From contig CAJXKF010000007.1 in the NCBI GenBank assembly GCA_913055695.1, positions 105,086 to 169,085 on the forward strand: a stretch of 64,000 nt of DNA, read 5' to 3'. The notes below the pieces were generated by a model. It saw only the letters and a program-made list of their open reading frames with translations, ran no database searches and was not told the DNA's origin. Made by a program: the position numbers and the translations under genes. Shown one piece after another: positions 26,810 to 35,422 of this stretch (position 1 is its first letter; each line of letters starts with the position of its first letter). Source of the stretch: an uncultured Methylophaga sp. Lineage in GTDB: Bacteria; Pseudomonadota; Gammaproteobacteria; Nitrosococcales; Methylophagaceae.

Positions 26810-29704
26810 TCAAGCTGCTCTGACCCGACACAGTGACACCTTGGTCTCCTGCATCATGGTCACGGAATCGTAGCCATAGGTGAAAACAATATTGCAGGAC
26901 TCGCCCAGCACATAGGGCGCAGCCCCTTCCGGATATTTATCCCGCAATACTTCGCCCTGGAAATGGCCGCCGAAGTGGAAAGGCATAAACACCGTGCCAC
27001 GCTCTACCCGTTCGGTGACAAAAGCCATGACTTTGATCGAACCGCCTTCGGGTCCGTCGACCCAGACCATATCACCGTGAATTACACCGGCATTGTTGGC
27101 ATCGGCAGGATGAATCTCGACAAACATGTCCTGCTGCAGTTCAGCCAGCCAGGGATTGGAACGGGTTTCCTCGCCGCCACCTTCGTATTCGACCAGACGT
27201 CCACTGGTCATAATCAGCGGAAACTCCTGGGTAAAGTCCTTGGCCTGGATCGAACCATAACGGGTCGGCAGACGGTAGAAGCTGCGGCGATCTTCATAGG
27301 TGGGATATTCATCAACCAAATCCCGACGGTTGGTATAAAGCGCTTCCCTATGTATCGGCACTGGATCCGGGAACTGCCAGACGATAGCCCGGGCTTTGGC
27401 ATTGCCATAGGGGGCACAACCATGTTTGATTGCCACACGTTGTATGCCGCCGGACAAATCGGTTTTCCAGTTTTTGCCTTCTGCCTCTTGTTGCTCTTCG
27501 GCGGTCAGTTCATGCCACCAGCCCAGTTCTTTGAGCATATCGGCGGTGAATTCGGGATAGCCGTCTTTAATATCAGAGCCGACTGTGTAGGAATCTTCAG
27601 CCAAGAGATTAACGCCATCACGCTCGATACCGAAACGAGCCCGGAAAGGCAGACCACCGTCTTTAACCGGCACCGAAGTATCATAAAGAATCGGCGTGCC
27701 TGGATGATTCATCTCGCCGGTTCCCCAGCAAGGCCATGGCAGACCGTAATATTCACCATCACAGGGGCCACCCTGGGCTCTGAGCGTAGTGGTATCGAAT
27801 GTATGCAGATTTTCAGACTGGCGTTTCAGTCGTTCCGGTGTCTGACCGGTATAGCCGACGGTCCACATGCCACGGTTGTACTCGCGGGTGATGTCTTCAA
27901 TCAGGGGCTCTTCACCATTGACCTGGATATGTTTGCAGAGCTTATCGGCATAGCCGAATTTTTTGGCAAACTTGTACATGATGGTGTGATCAGGGAGTGA
28001 CTCAAACAGTGGATCGATAATTTGATGACGCCACTGCACGGAACGATTGGAAGAAGTCACTGAACCGTATGTTTCAAACTGGGTCGATGCCGGCAGCAGA
28101 TAAACACCGTCAGTACGATCATGCATCACTGCGGAAACCGTCGGATAAGGGTCCACGACCACCAGCAGCTCCAATTTTTCCATTGCCGCTTTCATTTCCG
28201 GACCACGTGTCTGGCTGTTGGGTGCATGTCCCCACAGCACCATGGCACGGATAGTGTTTTTCTGATCGATGTTTTCCTTGTCTTCCAGCACCCCGTCTAT
28301 CCAGCGTGACACTGGAATACCGTTGGTGTACATCGGTGATTTACCGGCTTCGGTGGGGCCATCTTCGCCCATGCCGGCCTCCGGCTCGTAAACATGCTGA
28401 TCAAAGCGTTTTTTCAGCCATTCGTAATCGATGTCCCAGACCCGGGCCCAGTGTTTCCAGGCCCCTTCGGAAATACCGTAGTAGCCCGGTAAGGTGTGTG
28501 AAAGCACGCCAAAATCGGTCGCCCCCTGAACATTGTCATGGCCGCGGAAGATATTGGTGCCGCCACCGGCAACCCCCATATTGCCGAGCGCCAGCTGGAA
28601 AATGCAGTAGGCGCGGGTATTGTTGTTACCGATGGTATGCTGGGTGCCGCCCATGCACCAGACAAAGGTACCCGGACGGTGTTCAGCCATCGTTTTGGCT
28701 GCCTGATAGACATCTGCCTCTTTGGCACCGGTCACCCGTTCGACTTCGGCTGGCGTCCAGTGCGCCACTTCTTTGCGGATCTCATCCATGCCATAGACAC
28801 GCTGGCGAATGAATTCTTTGTCTTCCCAGCCGTTTTCGAAGATATGCCAGAGCATACCCCAGACAAACGGCACATCGGTGCCTGGACGAATCCGGATAAA
28901 CTGATCAGCATGCGCGGCAGTGCGGGTCATTCGTGGATCAACCACAATCAGTGGCGCACCACGTTCCTTGCCACGGAAAATATGCTGTAAGGAGACCGGA
29001 TGGGCCTCGGCCGGGTTGGCACCGATAATAAAAATGGCCTTGGCATTATGGATATCGTTGTAGGAGTTGGTCATCGCGCCGTAACCCCAGGTGTTGGCTA
29101 CACCGGCTACCGTGGTGGAGTGACAGATCCGGGCCTGGTTATCGACGTTATTGGTACCCCATAGCGAGGCAAATTTACGGAACAGGTAGGCCTGTTCGTT
29201 GGAATGTTTGGAACTGCCCAACCAGTAAACAGAGTCGGGGCCGGCATTCTCCCGAATCGCCAGCATCTGGTCACCGATTTCCTCAATGGCCTGATCCCAG
29301 CTGATCCGCTGCCATTTGCCGTTGACCTTTTTCATCGGATATTTGAGCCGTCTGTCGCCGTGGCCGTGTTCACGAACCGACGCGCCCTTGGCACAGTGTG
29401 CGCCAAGATTGAAAGGATGCTCGAAACTGGGTTCCTGTCCGGTCCAGACACCATTCTGAACTTCAGCAATAACACCGCAGCCGACACTGCAGTGGGTGCA
29501 GACACTGCGTTTGCGAACGATTTCGCCATCAGCATAGGTCAGCCGTTGTTCTTCCGCGGCTTCCGCTTTCTGCATCATCGCCGGTGGCAACATGGACATG
29601 AAAGCAGCGCCACCGGCGGCGATACCTGAGCCTTTGAGGAAAACTCGGCGGTTCACACCATTGGCATTGCTGGCCGGAACAGATTGTCGTTTAGTCAGTT
29701 TCAT
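26810..29704 (-). CDS. fdhA2: Periplasmic formate dehydrogenase, alpha (catalytic) subunit, Tat-exported
   Basis: A Mo/W-bis-pterin enzyme of about 964 residues that oxidises formate in the periplasm. A twin-arginine signal NRRVFLKGSGIAAGGAAF lies near residue 20. The 4Fe-4S motif is CTHCSVGCGVIAEVQNG, and the metal ligand is cysteine in QARICHSTTVAGVANTWGYG, where FdnG has selenocysteine. GVAGGGTNIFRGHDNVQGATD is the usual cofactor loop. I take the ATG at 29704 (MKLTKRQS) over the GTG three codons earlier. The preceding tiny Tat-signal gene and the following iron-sulfur, lipoprotein and cytochrome genes form one operon. The symbol is a working label. Confidence 0.94.
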   Translation of the reverse strand: MKLTKRQSVPASNANGVNRRVFLKGSGIAAGGAAFMSMLPPAMMQKAEAAEEQRLTYADGEIVRKRSVCTHCSVGCGVIAEVQNGVWTGQEPSFEHPFNLGAHCAKGASVREHGHGDRRLKYPMKKVNGKWQRISWDQAIEEIGDQMLAIRENAGPDSVYWLGSSKHSNEQAYLFRKFASLWGTNNVDNQARICHSTTVAGVANTWGYGAMTNSYNDIHNAKAIFIIGANPAEAHPVSLQHIFRGKERGAPLIVVDPRMTRTAAHADQFIRIRPGTDVPFVWGMLWHIFENGWEDKEFIRQRVYGMDEIRKEVAHWTPAEVERVTGAKEADVYQAAKTMAEHRPGTFVWCMGGTQHTIGNNNTRAYCIFQLALGNMGVAGGGTNIFRGHDNVQGATDFGVLSHTLPGYYGISEGAWKHWARVWDIDYEWLKKRFDQHVYEPEAGMGEDGPTEAGKSPMYTNGIPVSRWIDGVLEDKENIDQKNTIRAMVLWGHAPNSQTRGPEMKAAMEKLELLVVVDPYPTVSAVMHDRTDGVYLLPASTQFETYGSVTSSNRSVQWRHQIIDPLFESLPDHTIMYKFAKKFGYADKLCKHIQVNGEEPLIEDITREYNRGMWTVGYTGQTPERLKRQSENLHTFDTTTLRAQGGPCDGEYYGLPWPCWGTGEMNHPGTPILYDTSVPVKDGGLPFRARFGIERDGVNLLAEDSYTVGSDIKDGYPEFTADMLKELGWWHELTAEEQQEAEGKNWKTDLSGGIQRVAIKHGCAPYGNAKARAIVWQFPDPVPIHREALYTNRRDLVDEYPTYEDRRSFYRLPTRYGSIQAKDFTQEFPLIMTSGRLVEYEGGGEETRSNPWLAELQQDMFVEIHPADANNAGVIHGDMVWVDGPEGGSIKVMAFVTERVERGTVFMPFHFGGHFQGEVLRDKYPEGAAPYVLGESCNIVFTYGYDSVTMMQETKVSLCRVRAA

Positions 29705-29719
29705 GGCAGGCACTCAAGC

Positions 29720-29932
29720 TTAAAAATCAGCAAGGCGGTAATAGGTCTCAACATGCTCGGTATGTTGATAGCCTTTTTTAGGGGAATCGGGCTTGGTTTC
29801 TGTTTCAGGCGGCGAAGTTGTTGGCGCGGCCTGAACCATACCCGATGACGCAGCGAGGGCGGCACCGCCACCTACTGCCGATGTCAGCTTGACCAAAAAG
29901 TCCCTGCGTGAGCGACTGTTTTGCATGCTCAT
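29720..29932 (-). CDS. Formate-dehydrogenase-region Tat-signal protein (70 aa)
   Basis: A very short protein that is mostly signal peptide: SRRDFLVKLTSAVGGGAALAAS with the twin arginines, then a short mature tail ending GYQHTEHVETYYRLADF. This is the recurrent small protein found beside membrane formate dehydrogenases (the family annotated as formate dehydrogenase region TAT target). Its role is not established; escorting the cofactor-loaded subunit is one idea. I start at the ATG at 29932, just after GGAGG; a second ATG two codons on has better spacing and is an alternative. It ends 15 bp before the alpha gene. Confidence 0.85.
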   Translation of the reverse strand: MSMQNSRSRRDFLVKLTSAVGGGAALAASSGMVQAAPTTSPPETETKPDSPKKGYQHTEHVETYYRLADF

Positions 29933-30023
29933 AGCGCCTCCGAAAAACCGAGTGTTGAGGTTCAACCTCAATATTTAATTGCTGCAAACATTGGCTGTTT
30001 GCTTTTATTGTTTGTTATACGTG

Positions 30024-30052
30024 AGTATCGCGCAGCTACCGTGCTCTATCAA
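30024..30052 (-). promoter_or_regulatory. Candidate promoter of the periplasmic formate dehydrogenase operon
   Basis: On the minus strand TTGATA (30052-30047) and GATACT (30029-30024) are separated by exactly 17 bp. The site lies in the 151-bp gap between the TorD-like gene and the Tat-signal gene and would start transcription about 85-90 bp before the latter. Confidence 0.45.
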
Positions 30053-30083
30053 GGCTTTATTGATGAAATATCTCAATTAATGC

Positions 30084-30647
30084 CTATTTAATCGACTGCA
30101 GCTCGGACTGCAAAAAAACACTCGCAACATGGGCGAGCTGACGATAGAAAACAGCGCTGTCGGCTTTAGCCAAATCGGCGAAAAACTGATTGGCCCAGGG
30201 AGAAATGTGTTTTTTAAAAAATGTGGCAGCATCAATAACCGGCGTTCCCTGCGCAGTCAGGATGAGACGCATCACATCACATTCAGCCGCGATATGATCC
30301 TCAGGTTCTTTTTTGTCCTGTTGTCGCTCCAGCCCGAGTAAAGCCAGATCCTGGCGTAACGCTGCCAGCGGCTTCTCATTTAGAAAACCGGTCTGATAAT
30401 AAGAGCCATAAGGGATGACTTCCCCCTCGCTGAGGCCGATAAACAGATCATTGTATTCCTGCTCCAACTCATCCGCTTGCACAGCACCGGCAACCTGTTT
30501 CAGACCCTGCCAGGCACGGCCCATTTCCGAGTCCGGATCAGTAATGTCAATCCGGGCAATTTCATCCAGCAGATTCTGTGAAGGCGGTGCTGAAAGCAAT
30601 GTCGCCAATAGCGCGTAGTGCTGGGCCCGCCAAGCATCCTGTTCCAT
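30084..30647 (-). CDS. TorD/DmsD-family maturation chaperone for formate dehydrogenase
   Basis: A 187-residue all-helical chaperone. The family motif (E)PxDH is present as EPEDHIAAECDVMRLIL, and YNDLFIGLSEGEVIPYGSYY matches the conserved N-half region. TorD-type proteins hold a molybdoenzyme precursor, shield its Tat signal and aid cofactor loading. Its place in the cluster makes the periplasmic formate dehydrogenase alpha subunit the obvious client. It follows the ferredoxin gene by 22 bp, so DUF3305-DUF3306-ferredoxin-TorD are probably one accessory operon. Confidence 0.88.
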   Translation of the reverse strand: MEQDAWRAQHYALLATLLSAPPSQNLLDEIARIDITDPDSEMGRAWQGLKQVAGAVQADELEQEYNDLFIGLSEGEVIPYGSYYQTGFLNEKPLAALRQDLALLGLERQQDKKEPEDHIAAECDVMRLILTAQGTPVIDAATFFKKHISPWANQFFADLAKADSAVFYRQLAHVASVFLQSELQSIK

Positions 30648-30669
30648 TTCTTGACCTTCAGTTTTTGTT

Positions 30670-32217
30670 CTAGTTTTTGAACATCGATTTAACCCGGCAG
30701 TCTTCGCACATTTTCAGCCTTTCCAGCGCCTGCCCCTGAAACATCGGGTGGTCAGACAATTTGCCGATAATGGTGTCGATCATTTTCTGGGTCGCAAACG
30801 GTTTGTGACAGCTGATGCAGTTGAATACCGGTTCTTCATGTAACAGACGTTTCTGGCGGGCCTGATTTCTGTCGAAAACATAGCGCGGTGATAAATCAAT
30901 CGCATCCTCGGGACAGGCAGTCTCGCATAGACCGCACTGCACGCAGAGATCCTCGATAAAATGCAGCTGCGGTTTATCGACGCCGTCTACCACCGCGCCG
31001 ACCGGACAGACGGACACGCAGGACATACACAAGGTACAGGCCTGTTTATCCACCAGAATTTCACCAAAAGCCGCATCCTCAGTCAGCGTCATCTGTTCTG
31101 GTTTTACAGCTGCCTGCTCATGCAGATGCGTGAGGGCCATGGTGGTCATACGCCGTTTGTCGTTGATACCGGCAAAGCGGGCAGGCTCAATCTTGCTGAC
31201 TTGCGGAGATACTGACAGGGCTGACTGCAGCGTTTCAATATCCCGGCTGTGAAGATACTCAATGCGGCGATCCGATAAGCCCAGTTCCGCCAGCATCGCA
31301 TTACTCTCACCGATACTGCGCTGCAGTTCCTGCCAGTCATGATCGTCGTGGCTGCCGGCGTCCCAAACGACAATTCTGGATACGCCGTAAGCTACGGCTG
31401 AGAGCCAGAAAGGCTGACCGAGGGCAGCGATTTCTTCAATTGAAAACGGCAACACATCATCAGCAAACGGGTAATCATAGGCATCAAGCTGCTGTTGTCC
31501 CAGATTTTCATCATGAATCAGTAACTGCGGCGGCTTAGACTGATAGTGCTCATATTGCTGCAGCATCTGCCGTAGCCGGTTAATGCTGACATCCAGGCTC
31601 GGCAGGCTGTAGCTGATAGCACCGGAAGGACAGACCACAGTACAACTGCCACAGCCCTGACATAAATTCGGATTCACATTGATTAAATCACCGCCGCTGC
31701 TGATCGCTTCCGCGGGACAGGCTTCAATACAGTTAGTGCAGCCTTTGACGCCACGACGACTGTGCGCACAGATATCGGCTCTGTAATCAAAATAACGCGG
31801 CTTATCAAACTCCCCCACCAGTTCGGGTAACTGTTGCAATGCTTCGGCCAGCGCCTGCGGATCATCGCCGGGCGCGAAATAGCCCAGCGGCGGCACTTTG
31901 CTTTTTATCCGGGGGGTATCGCTTAAATCCAGTACCAGATCGACCGTCAGTTCATGTTCACCGAAACGCGCTTGAAACTGACCCAGCCAGCCATTCAGTT
32001 CGCTGAGAGGCTGACGGATCACGGTGACTGTTTCTACTGTTTCTATGTCTGCCTGATCGCTGGAATAAACATACAATTGCAGCGAAGTCAGCCGTGGTAT
32101 GACCCGACTCAGGATTGCGGCCGGGGCAATTAGCAGACAGCGACCACTGGATTCGAAGCTGATTTGCTCTTCAGGCTCAATTGGAATCTGCCCGGCTTCT
32201 ACCACCGCTTTAAGCAA
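30670..32217 (-). CDS. Polyferredoxin-like protein of the formate dehydrogenase cluster
   Basis: A 515-residue protein with several 4Fe-4S sites: CAHSRRGVKGCTNCIEACP, CQGCGSCTVVCPSGAISY around residues 165-205, then CTLCMSCVSVCPVGAVVDG and CVQCGLCETACPEDAIDL around 395-445, and a C-terminal CISCHKPF plus CEDCR pair. The regions between are not ferredoxin-like (FDDLs, strands and helices without cysteine). The start is TTG with AGAGGA upstream, 8 bp inside the preceding gene. The family recurs next to membrane formate dehydrogenases with DUF3305 and DUF3306, presumably for electron transfer or maturation; that role is unproven. Confidence 0.87.
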   Translation of the reverse strand: MLKAVVEAGQIPIEPEEQISFESSGRCLLIAPAAILSRVIPRLTSLQLYVYSSDQADIETVETVTVIRQPLSELNGWLGQFQARFGEHELTVDLVLDLSDTPRIKSKVPPLGYFAPGDDPQALAEALQQLPELVGEFDKPRYFDYRADICAHSRRGVKGCTNCIEACPAEAISSGGDLINVNPNLCQGCGSCTVVCPSGAISYSLPSLDVSINRLRQMLQQYEHYQSKPPQLLIHDENLGQQQLDAYDYPFADDVLPFSIEEIAALGQPFWLSAVAYGVSRIVVWDAGSHDDHDWQELQRSIGESNAMLAELGLSDRRIEYLHSRDIETLQSALSVSPQVSKIEPARFAGINDKRRMTTMALTHLHEQAAVKPEQMTLTEDAAFGEILVDKQACTLCMSCVSVCPVGAVVDGVDKPQLHFIEDLCVQCGLCETACPEDAIDLSPRYVFDRNQARQKRLLHEEPVFNCISCHKPFATQKMIDTIIGKLSDHPMFQGQALERLKMCEDCRVKSMFKN

Positions 32218-32659
32218 GGTCTTTATCCTCTTTATCTTGGTTATCAGGCTGCGTATCAGCTTCTGGAATTGTGTTTTCCGGCATCTCAGGCGGCCGGGTT
32301 TTCTCCTCAGCCAGTTTCAGCATCCGTTTCATCTCATGGGTCACGATATTGCCAAGACTGGCAAAGCGGGTGAAATCATCATCGTATTCATTGAGGCCAT
32401 CACGGATATTAAAATCAGGCTTGCGAAACAGTGCGCGCAACGCCGCCTTTTTGCTGTCTTCATCGACATCGTCCCGTTGCCAGAGCGGTGTTTCCTGCTC
32501 CGACTCTGCTTCTGCAGCCTGAGCCTGTTCCGGACTATCAACAGCCTCAGAGGGCGCCTCAGATTCTACAGGCAAGGATTCCTCTTTATCAGCGCTATCT
32601 ATGTCCAGTTTGCGGCTGGACCAGCGGCTGAGAAAGCCCTGTTCATGCTCACGGCTCAT
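32210..32659 (-). CDS. DUF3306 family protein
   Basis: A 149-residue acidic protein. The diagnostic part is FLSRWSSRKLD at the start and the central ALRALFRKPDFNIRDGLNEYDDDFTRFASLGNIVTHEMKRML, the DUF3306 signature. The rest is a low-complexity, glutamate- and proline-rich linker and tail, probably disordered. No signal peptide. DUF3306 proteins occur with formate dehydrogenase accessory genes in many proteobacteria; their function is unknown. It overlaps its neighbours by 4 and 8 bp, so translation is coupled. Confidence 0.88.
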   Translation of the reverse strand: MSREHEQGFLSRWSSRKLDIDSADKEESLPVESEAPSEAVDSPEQAQAAEAESEQETPLWQRDDVDEDSKKAALRALFRKPDFNIRDGLNEYDDDFTRFASLGNIVTHEMKRMLKLAEEKTRPPEMPENTIPEADTQPDNQDKEDKDLA

Positions 32660-33129
32660 TGCGCACCCCCTTTTTCCGCCTCATGCCATTTACGGCGACG
32701 GCGTTTTTTGGGTGCCGTCGGCTGATAATGAGTAACGACAAAATGTTCCAGCCAGACACACATGGCATCGGCCAGCGGCGCATCAAACACGACTTCATCG
32801 GTTTCCATAAAGGAAGCAGCTTCATCGAAATCCACAGTCGCCAGCATTGGTGCCAGATTGTCACCTTCCTCACTGCAGATAAGGTAGCCCTTGGGTTGAC
32901 CTGACATCAGGTTGTGATAGTAAGCATCACAGTGCTGTTTATACAGCTGAAATTGTAACTCGGTGAGATAAACCAGTTCGCCCTCACTGGCAGCCTGTTG
33001 CAGCCTGGTTTCGTCGAGCCCGGGCATAAACCCCAGTAACTGCCATGAAGTTTTCAGCCAGCGGTGCTGACTGGGTTTTCTCAGTAATACCGCGGTGACC
33101 GGAAAATGGGCGGAAGGTGTGTCCTGCAT
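32656..33129 (-). CDS. DUF3305 family protein
   Basis: A 157-residue cytoplasmic protein, recognised as DUF3305 from FPVTAVLLRKPSQHRWLKTSWQLLGFMPG at the N-terminus, the LTELQFQLYKQHCDAYYHNLMSGQPKGYLIC middle and the ending PKKRRRRKWHE. It starts the accessory operon DUF3305-DUF3306-ferredoxin-TorD and lies only 31 bp after parC, so it may be read through from parC or use a promoter inside it. Function is unknown; the association with formate dehydrogenase is established by recurrent neighbourhood only. Confidence 0.88.
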   Translation of the reverse strand: MQDTPSAHFPVTAVLLRKPSQHRWLKTSWQLLGFMPGLDETRLQQAASEGELVYLTELQFQLYKQHCDAYYHNLMSGQPKGYLICSEEGDNLAPMLATVDFDEAASFMETDEVVFDAPLADAMCVWLEHFVVTHYQPTAPKKRRRRKWHEAEKGGAQ

Positions 33130-33160
33130 AAATCCTGTGACTGCAAAAGCAAACTAAAGT

Positions 33161-35404
33161 TTATTCCGCGACTTCGACGCCACTCACCTTCTGCAGACCG
33201 CGCGGCAGCTTGTGACCACGCTTACCACGCTCACCGGCATAATGCGCCAGATCCGCCGGTTTCAGGGTCAGGTGTCGACGCCCGGCATGCAGGGTCAGGC
33301 TGCTTTCCTGCGGCACGATAATGACCGACTGCAGCCATTCCTGGCCGGCACTGAAACGGGCCTGTGGAATATTGATCAGACGTACACCCTTGCCTTTATT
33401 GAGCGGCGGAATTTCTTTAGCCGCGAAAACCAGTAATCTGCCATCGCCTGAAGCGACTGCGATCTGATCCTGTTCAGGATTTTCCAGCATCAAAGGCGGC
33501 AGGATCTGAGCTCCCTCCGGCACATTAAAGACCGCTTTACCGGCCTTGTTCTTGGCCAGCAGATTTTCCAGCGTGGTGACAAAGCCGTAACCTGCGGTAT
33601 TGGTCAGCAGCACCGGCTTGTCAGCATCGTCAACCGCCAGCACCGAGACAAAACGGACTTCCGGAGGTGACTGCAAGCGACCGCTCAGAGGCTCGCCCTG
33701 ACCTCTTGCCGAGGGCAGTGAGTGTGCTGACAGCGAATAGCTGCGGCCGGTCTGGTCCAGGAACACGATCTGCTGATTGCTGCGGGCCTTGACCGAGGTC
33801 AGATAACGATCACCGGTTCGGTAATTCAGCGAGACCGGATCGACGTCGTGGCCTTTGGCTGCACGCACCCAGCCGCTTTCGGAGAGCACAATGGTTAACG
33901 GTTCGGTCGGCAGCAATTCAGTCGCATCCAGCGCTTTCGCTGCTTTGCGTTCGACGATATGGGAACGGCGATCGTCCCCGAATTTTTCGGCATCGGCAGT
34001 CAGTTCCTTGCGGATCAGTGTTTTCAGACGGTTATCCGAGCCCAGCAGTAATTCCAGCTGTTTGCGTTCTTTCGACAGTTCGTCCTGCTCACCGCGGATT
34101 TTCATTTCTTCCAGCTTGGCCAAATGGCGCAAACGCAGTTCCAGTATCGCTTCTGCCTGGCGGTCACTGATGCCGAAACGTTCCATCATCACCTGCTTGG
34201 GCTCATCCTCGTTACGGATGATGGCAATGACCTCATCGATATTAAGATAGGCAATCAGCAGACCTTCCAGGACATGCATGCGGTCCAGCACTTTATCGAG
34301 CCGGTACTGCAGGCGGCGGCGCACGGTGGTGACGCGGTACTCCAGCCATTCCACCAGCATATCGCGCAGGTTTTTGACCTGCGGGCGGCCATCCATGCCG
34401 ATCATGTTCATGTTAACGCGGTGACTGCGTTCCAGATCAGTCGTTGCGAACAGATGTGACATCAGACCGTCGATATCGACCCGGTTGGAACGCGGTACAA
34501 TCACCAGCCTCACCGCATGTTCGTGATCCGACTCGTCCCGTAGATCGGCAACCATCGGCAGTTTCTTGGCCTGCATCTGGGCGGCGATCTGTTCCAGAAT
34601 CTTGGCACCGGACACCTGGTAAGGCAGCGCATCGATAATGATTTCGCCATCGACTTTGTCATAAGAAGCGCGTTGTTTGATAGAACCGTTGCCGGTTTCA
34701 TAAATCTTGCGGATTTCGTCGCGGCTGGAGACGATTTCAGCACCGGTAGGAAAGTCCGGTCCCTGAATATCTTCCAGAATCTCATCCAGTGTGGTGCGGG
34801 ATGACTTCAACAGTTTGAGACAGGCTTCGACCACTTCGCGCAGATTATGCGGTGGGATATCGGTGGCCATACCGACCGCGATACCGGTGGTGCCGTTAAG
34901 CAGCAGGTTGGGCAAACGCGCCGGCAGCAGCGACGGTTCATCCATGGTGCCGTCAAAATTCGGTACCCAGTCAGCGGTACCCTGCCCCAGTTCACTCAGC
35001 AGCACCTGCGCATAAGGGGCCAAACGCGCTTCGGTATAACGCATCGCAGCAAAAGACTTGGGATCGTCAATTGAGCCCCAGTTGCCCTGACCATCAATCA
35101 GTGGATAACGATAGGAGAAGGGTTGCGCCATCAGCACCATGGCTTCATAGCAGGCCGAGTCGCCATGCGGGTGATATTTACCCAATACATCACCGACGGT
35201 ACGGGCCGACTTTTTATGCTTGGACAGGGCGCTCAGCCCCAGTTCCGACATCGCATAGATAATGCGTCGCTGTACCGGTTTCAGACCGTCGCCGATATGC
35301 GGCAGCGCCCGGTCCAGAATGACGTACATCGAATAATCCAGATAGGCTTTTTCTGTGAAGTCACGCAGTGACAGCTGTTCCAAATCATCGACAATAGCAG
35401 TCAT
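33161..35404 (-). CDS. parC: DNA topoisomerase IV subunit A
   Basis: The DNA-cutting subunit of topoisomerase IV, which unlinks daughter chromosomes. The 747 residues start with [42 protein letters not shown]. The quinolone-determining region reads [16 protein letters not shown], with the wild-type serine and glutamate. The catalytic tyrosine is in [10 protein letters not shown]. The C-terminal beta-pinwheel is present from about residue 500. It lies 18 bp downstream of parE, so both are cotranscribed. Confidence 0.97.
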   Translation of the reverse strand: MTAIVDDLEQLSLRDFTEKAYLDYSMYVILDRALPHIGDGLKPVQRRIIYAMSELGLSALSKHKKSARTVGDVLGKYHPHGDSACYEAMVLMAQPFSYRYPLIDGQGNWGSIDDPKSFAAMRYTEARLAPYAQVLLSELGQGTADWVPNFDGTMDEPSLLPARLPNLLLNGTTGIAVGMATDIPPHNLREVVEACLKLLKSSRTTLDEILEDIQGPDFPTGAEIVSSRDEIRKIYETGNGSIKQRASYDKVDGEIIIDALPYQVSGAKILEQIAAQMQAKKLPMVADLRDESDHEHAVRLVIVPRSNRVDIDGLMSHLFATTDLERSHRVNMNMIGMDGRPQVKNLRDMLVEWLEYRVTTVRRRLQYRLDKVLDRMHVLEGLLIAYLNIDEVIAIIRNEDEPKQVMMERFGISDRQAEAILELRLRHLAKLEEMKIRGEQDELSKERKQLELLLGSDNRLKTLIRKELTADAEKFGDDRRSHIVERKAAKALDATELLPTEPLTIVLSESGWVRAAKGHDVDPVSLNYRTGDRYLTSVKARSNQQIVFLDQTGRSYSLSAHSLPSARGQGEPLSGRLQSPPEVRFVSVLAVDDADKPVLLTNTAGYGFVTTLENLLAKNKAGKAVFNVPEGAQILPPLMLENPEQDQIAVASGDGRLLVFAAKEIPPLNKGKGVRLINIPQARFSAGQEWLQSVIIVPQESSLTLHAGRRHLTLKPADLAHYAGERGKRGHKLPRGLQKVSGVEVAE

Positions 35405-35422
35405 GGTCTTATCTCTTGTTAC

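Noticed and set aside
26963-28000. 345-residue plus-strand ORF opposite the periplasmic formate dehydrogenase alpha gene
   Set aside because: Shadow frame; the minus strand is unambiguously a molybdoenzyme.
26810-29704. Selenocysteine in the formate dehydrogenase alpha subunits
   Set aside because: Both catalytic subunits have a plain cysteine codon at the metal-ligand position and no in-frame TGA.
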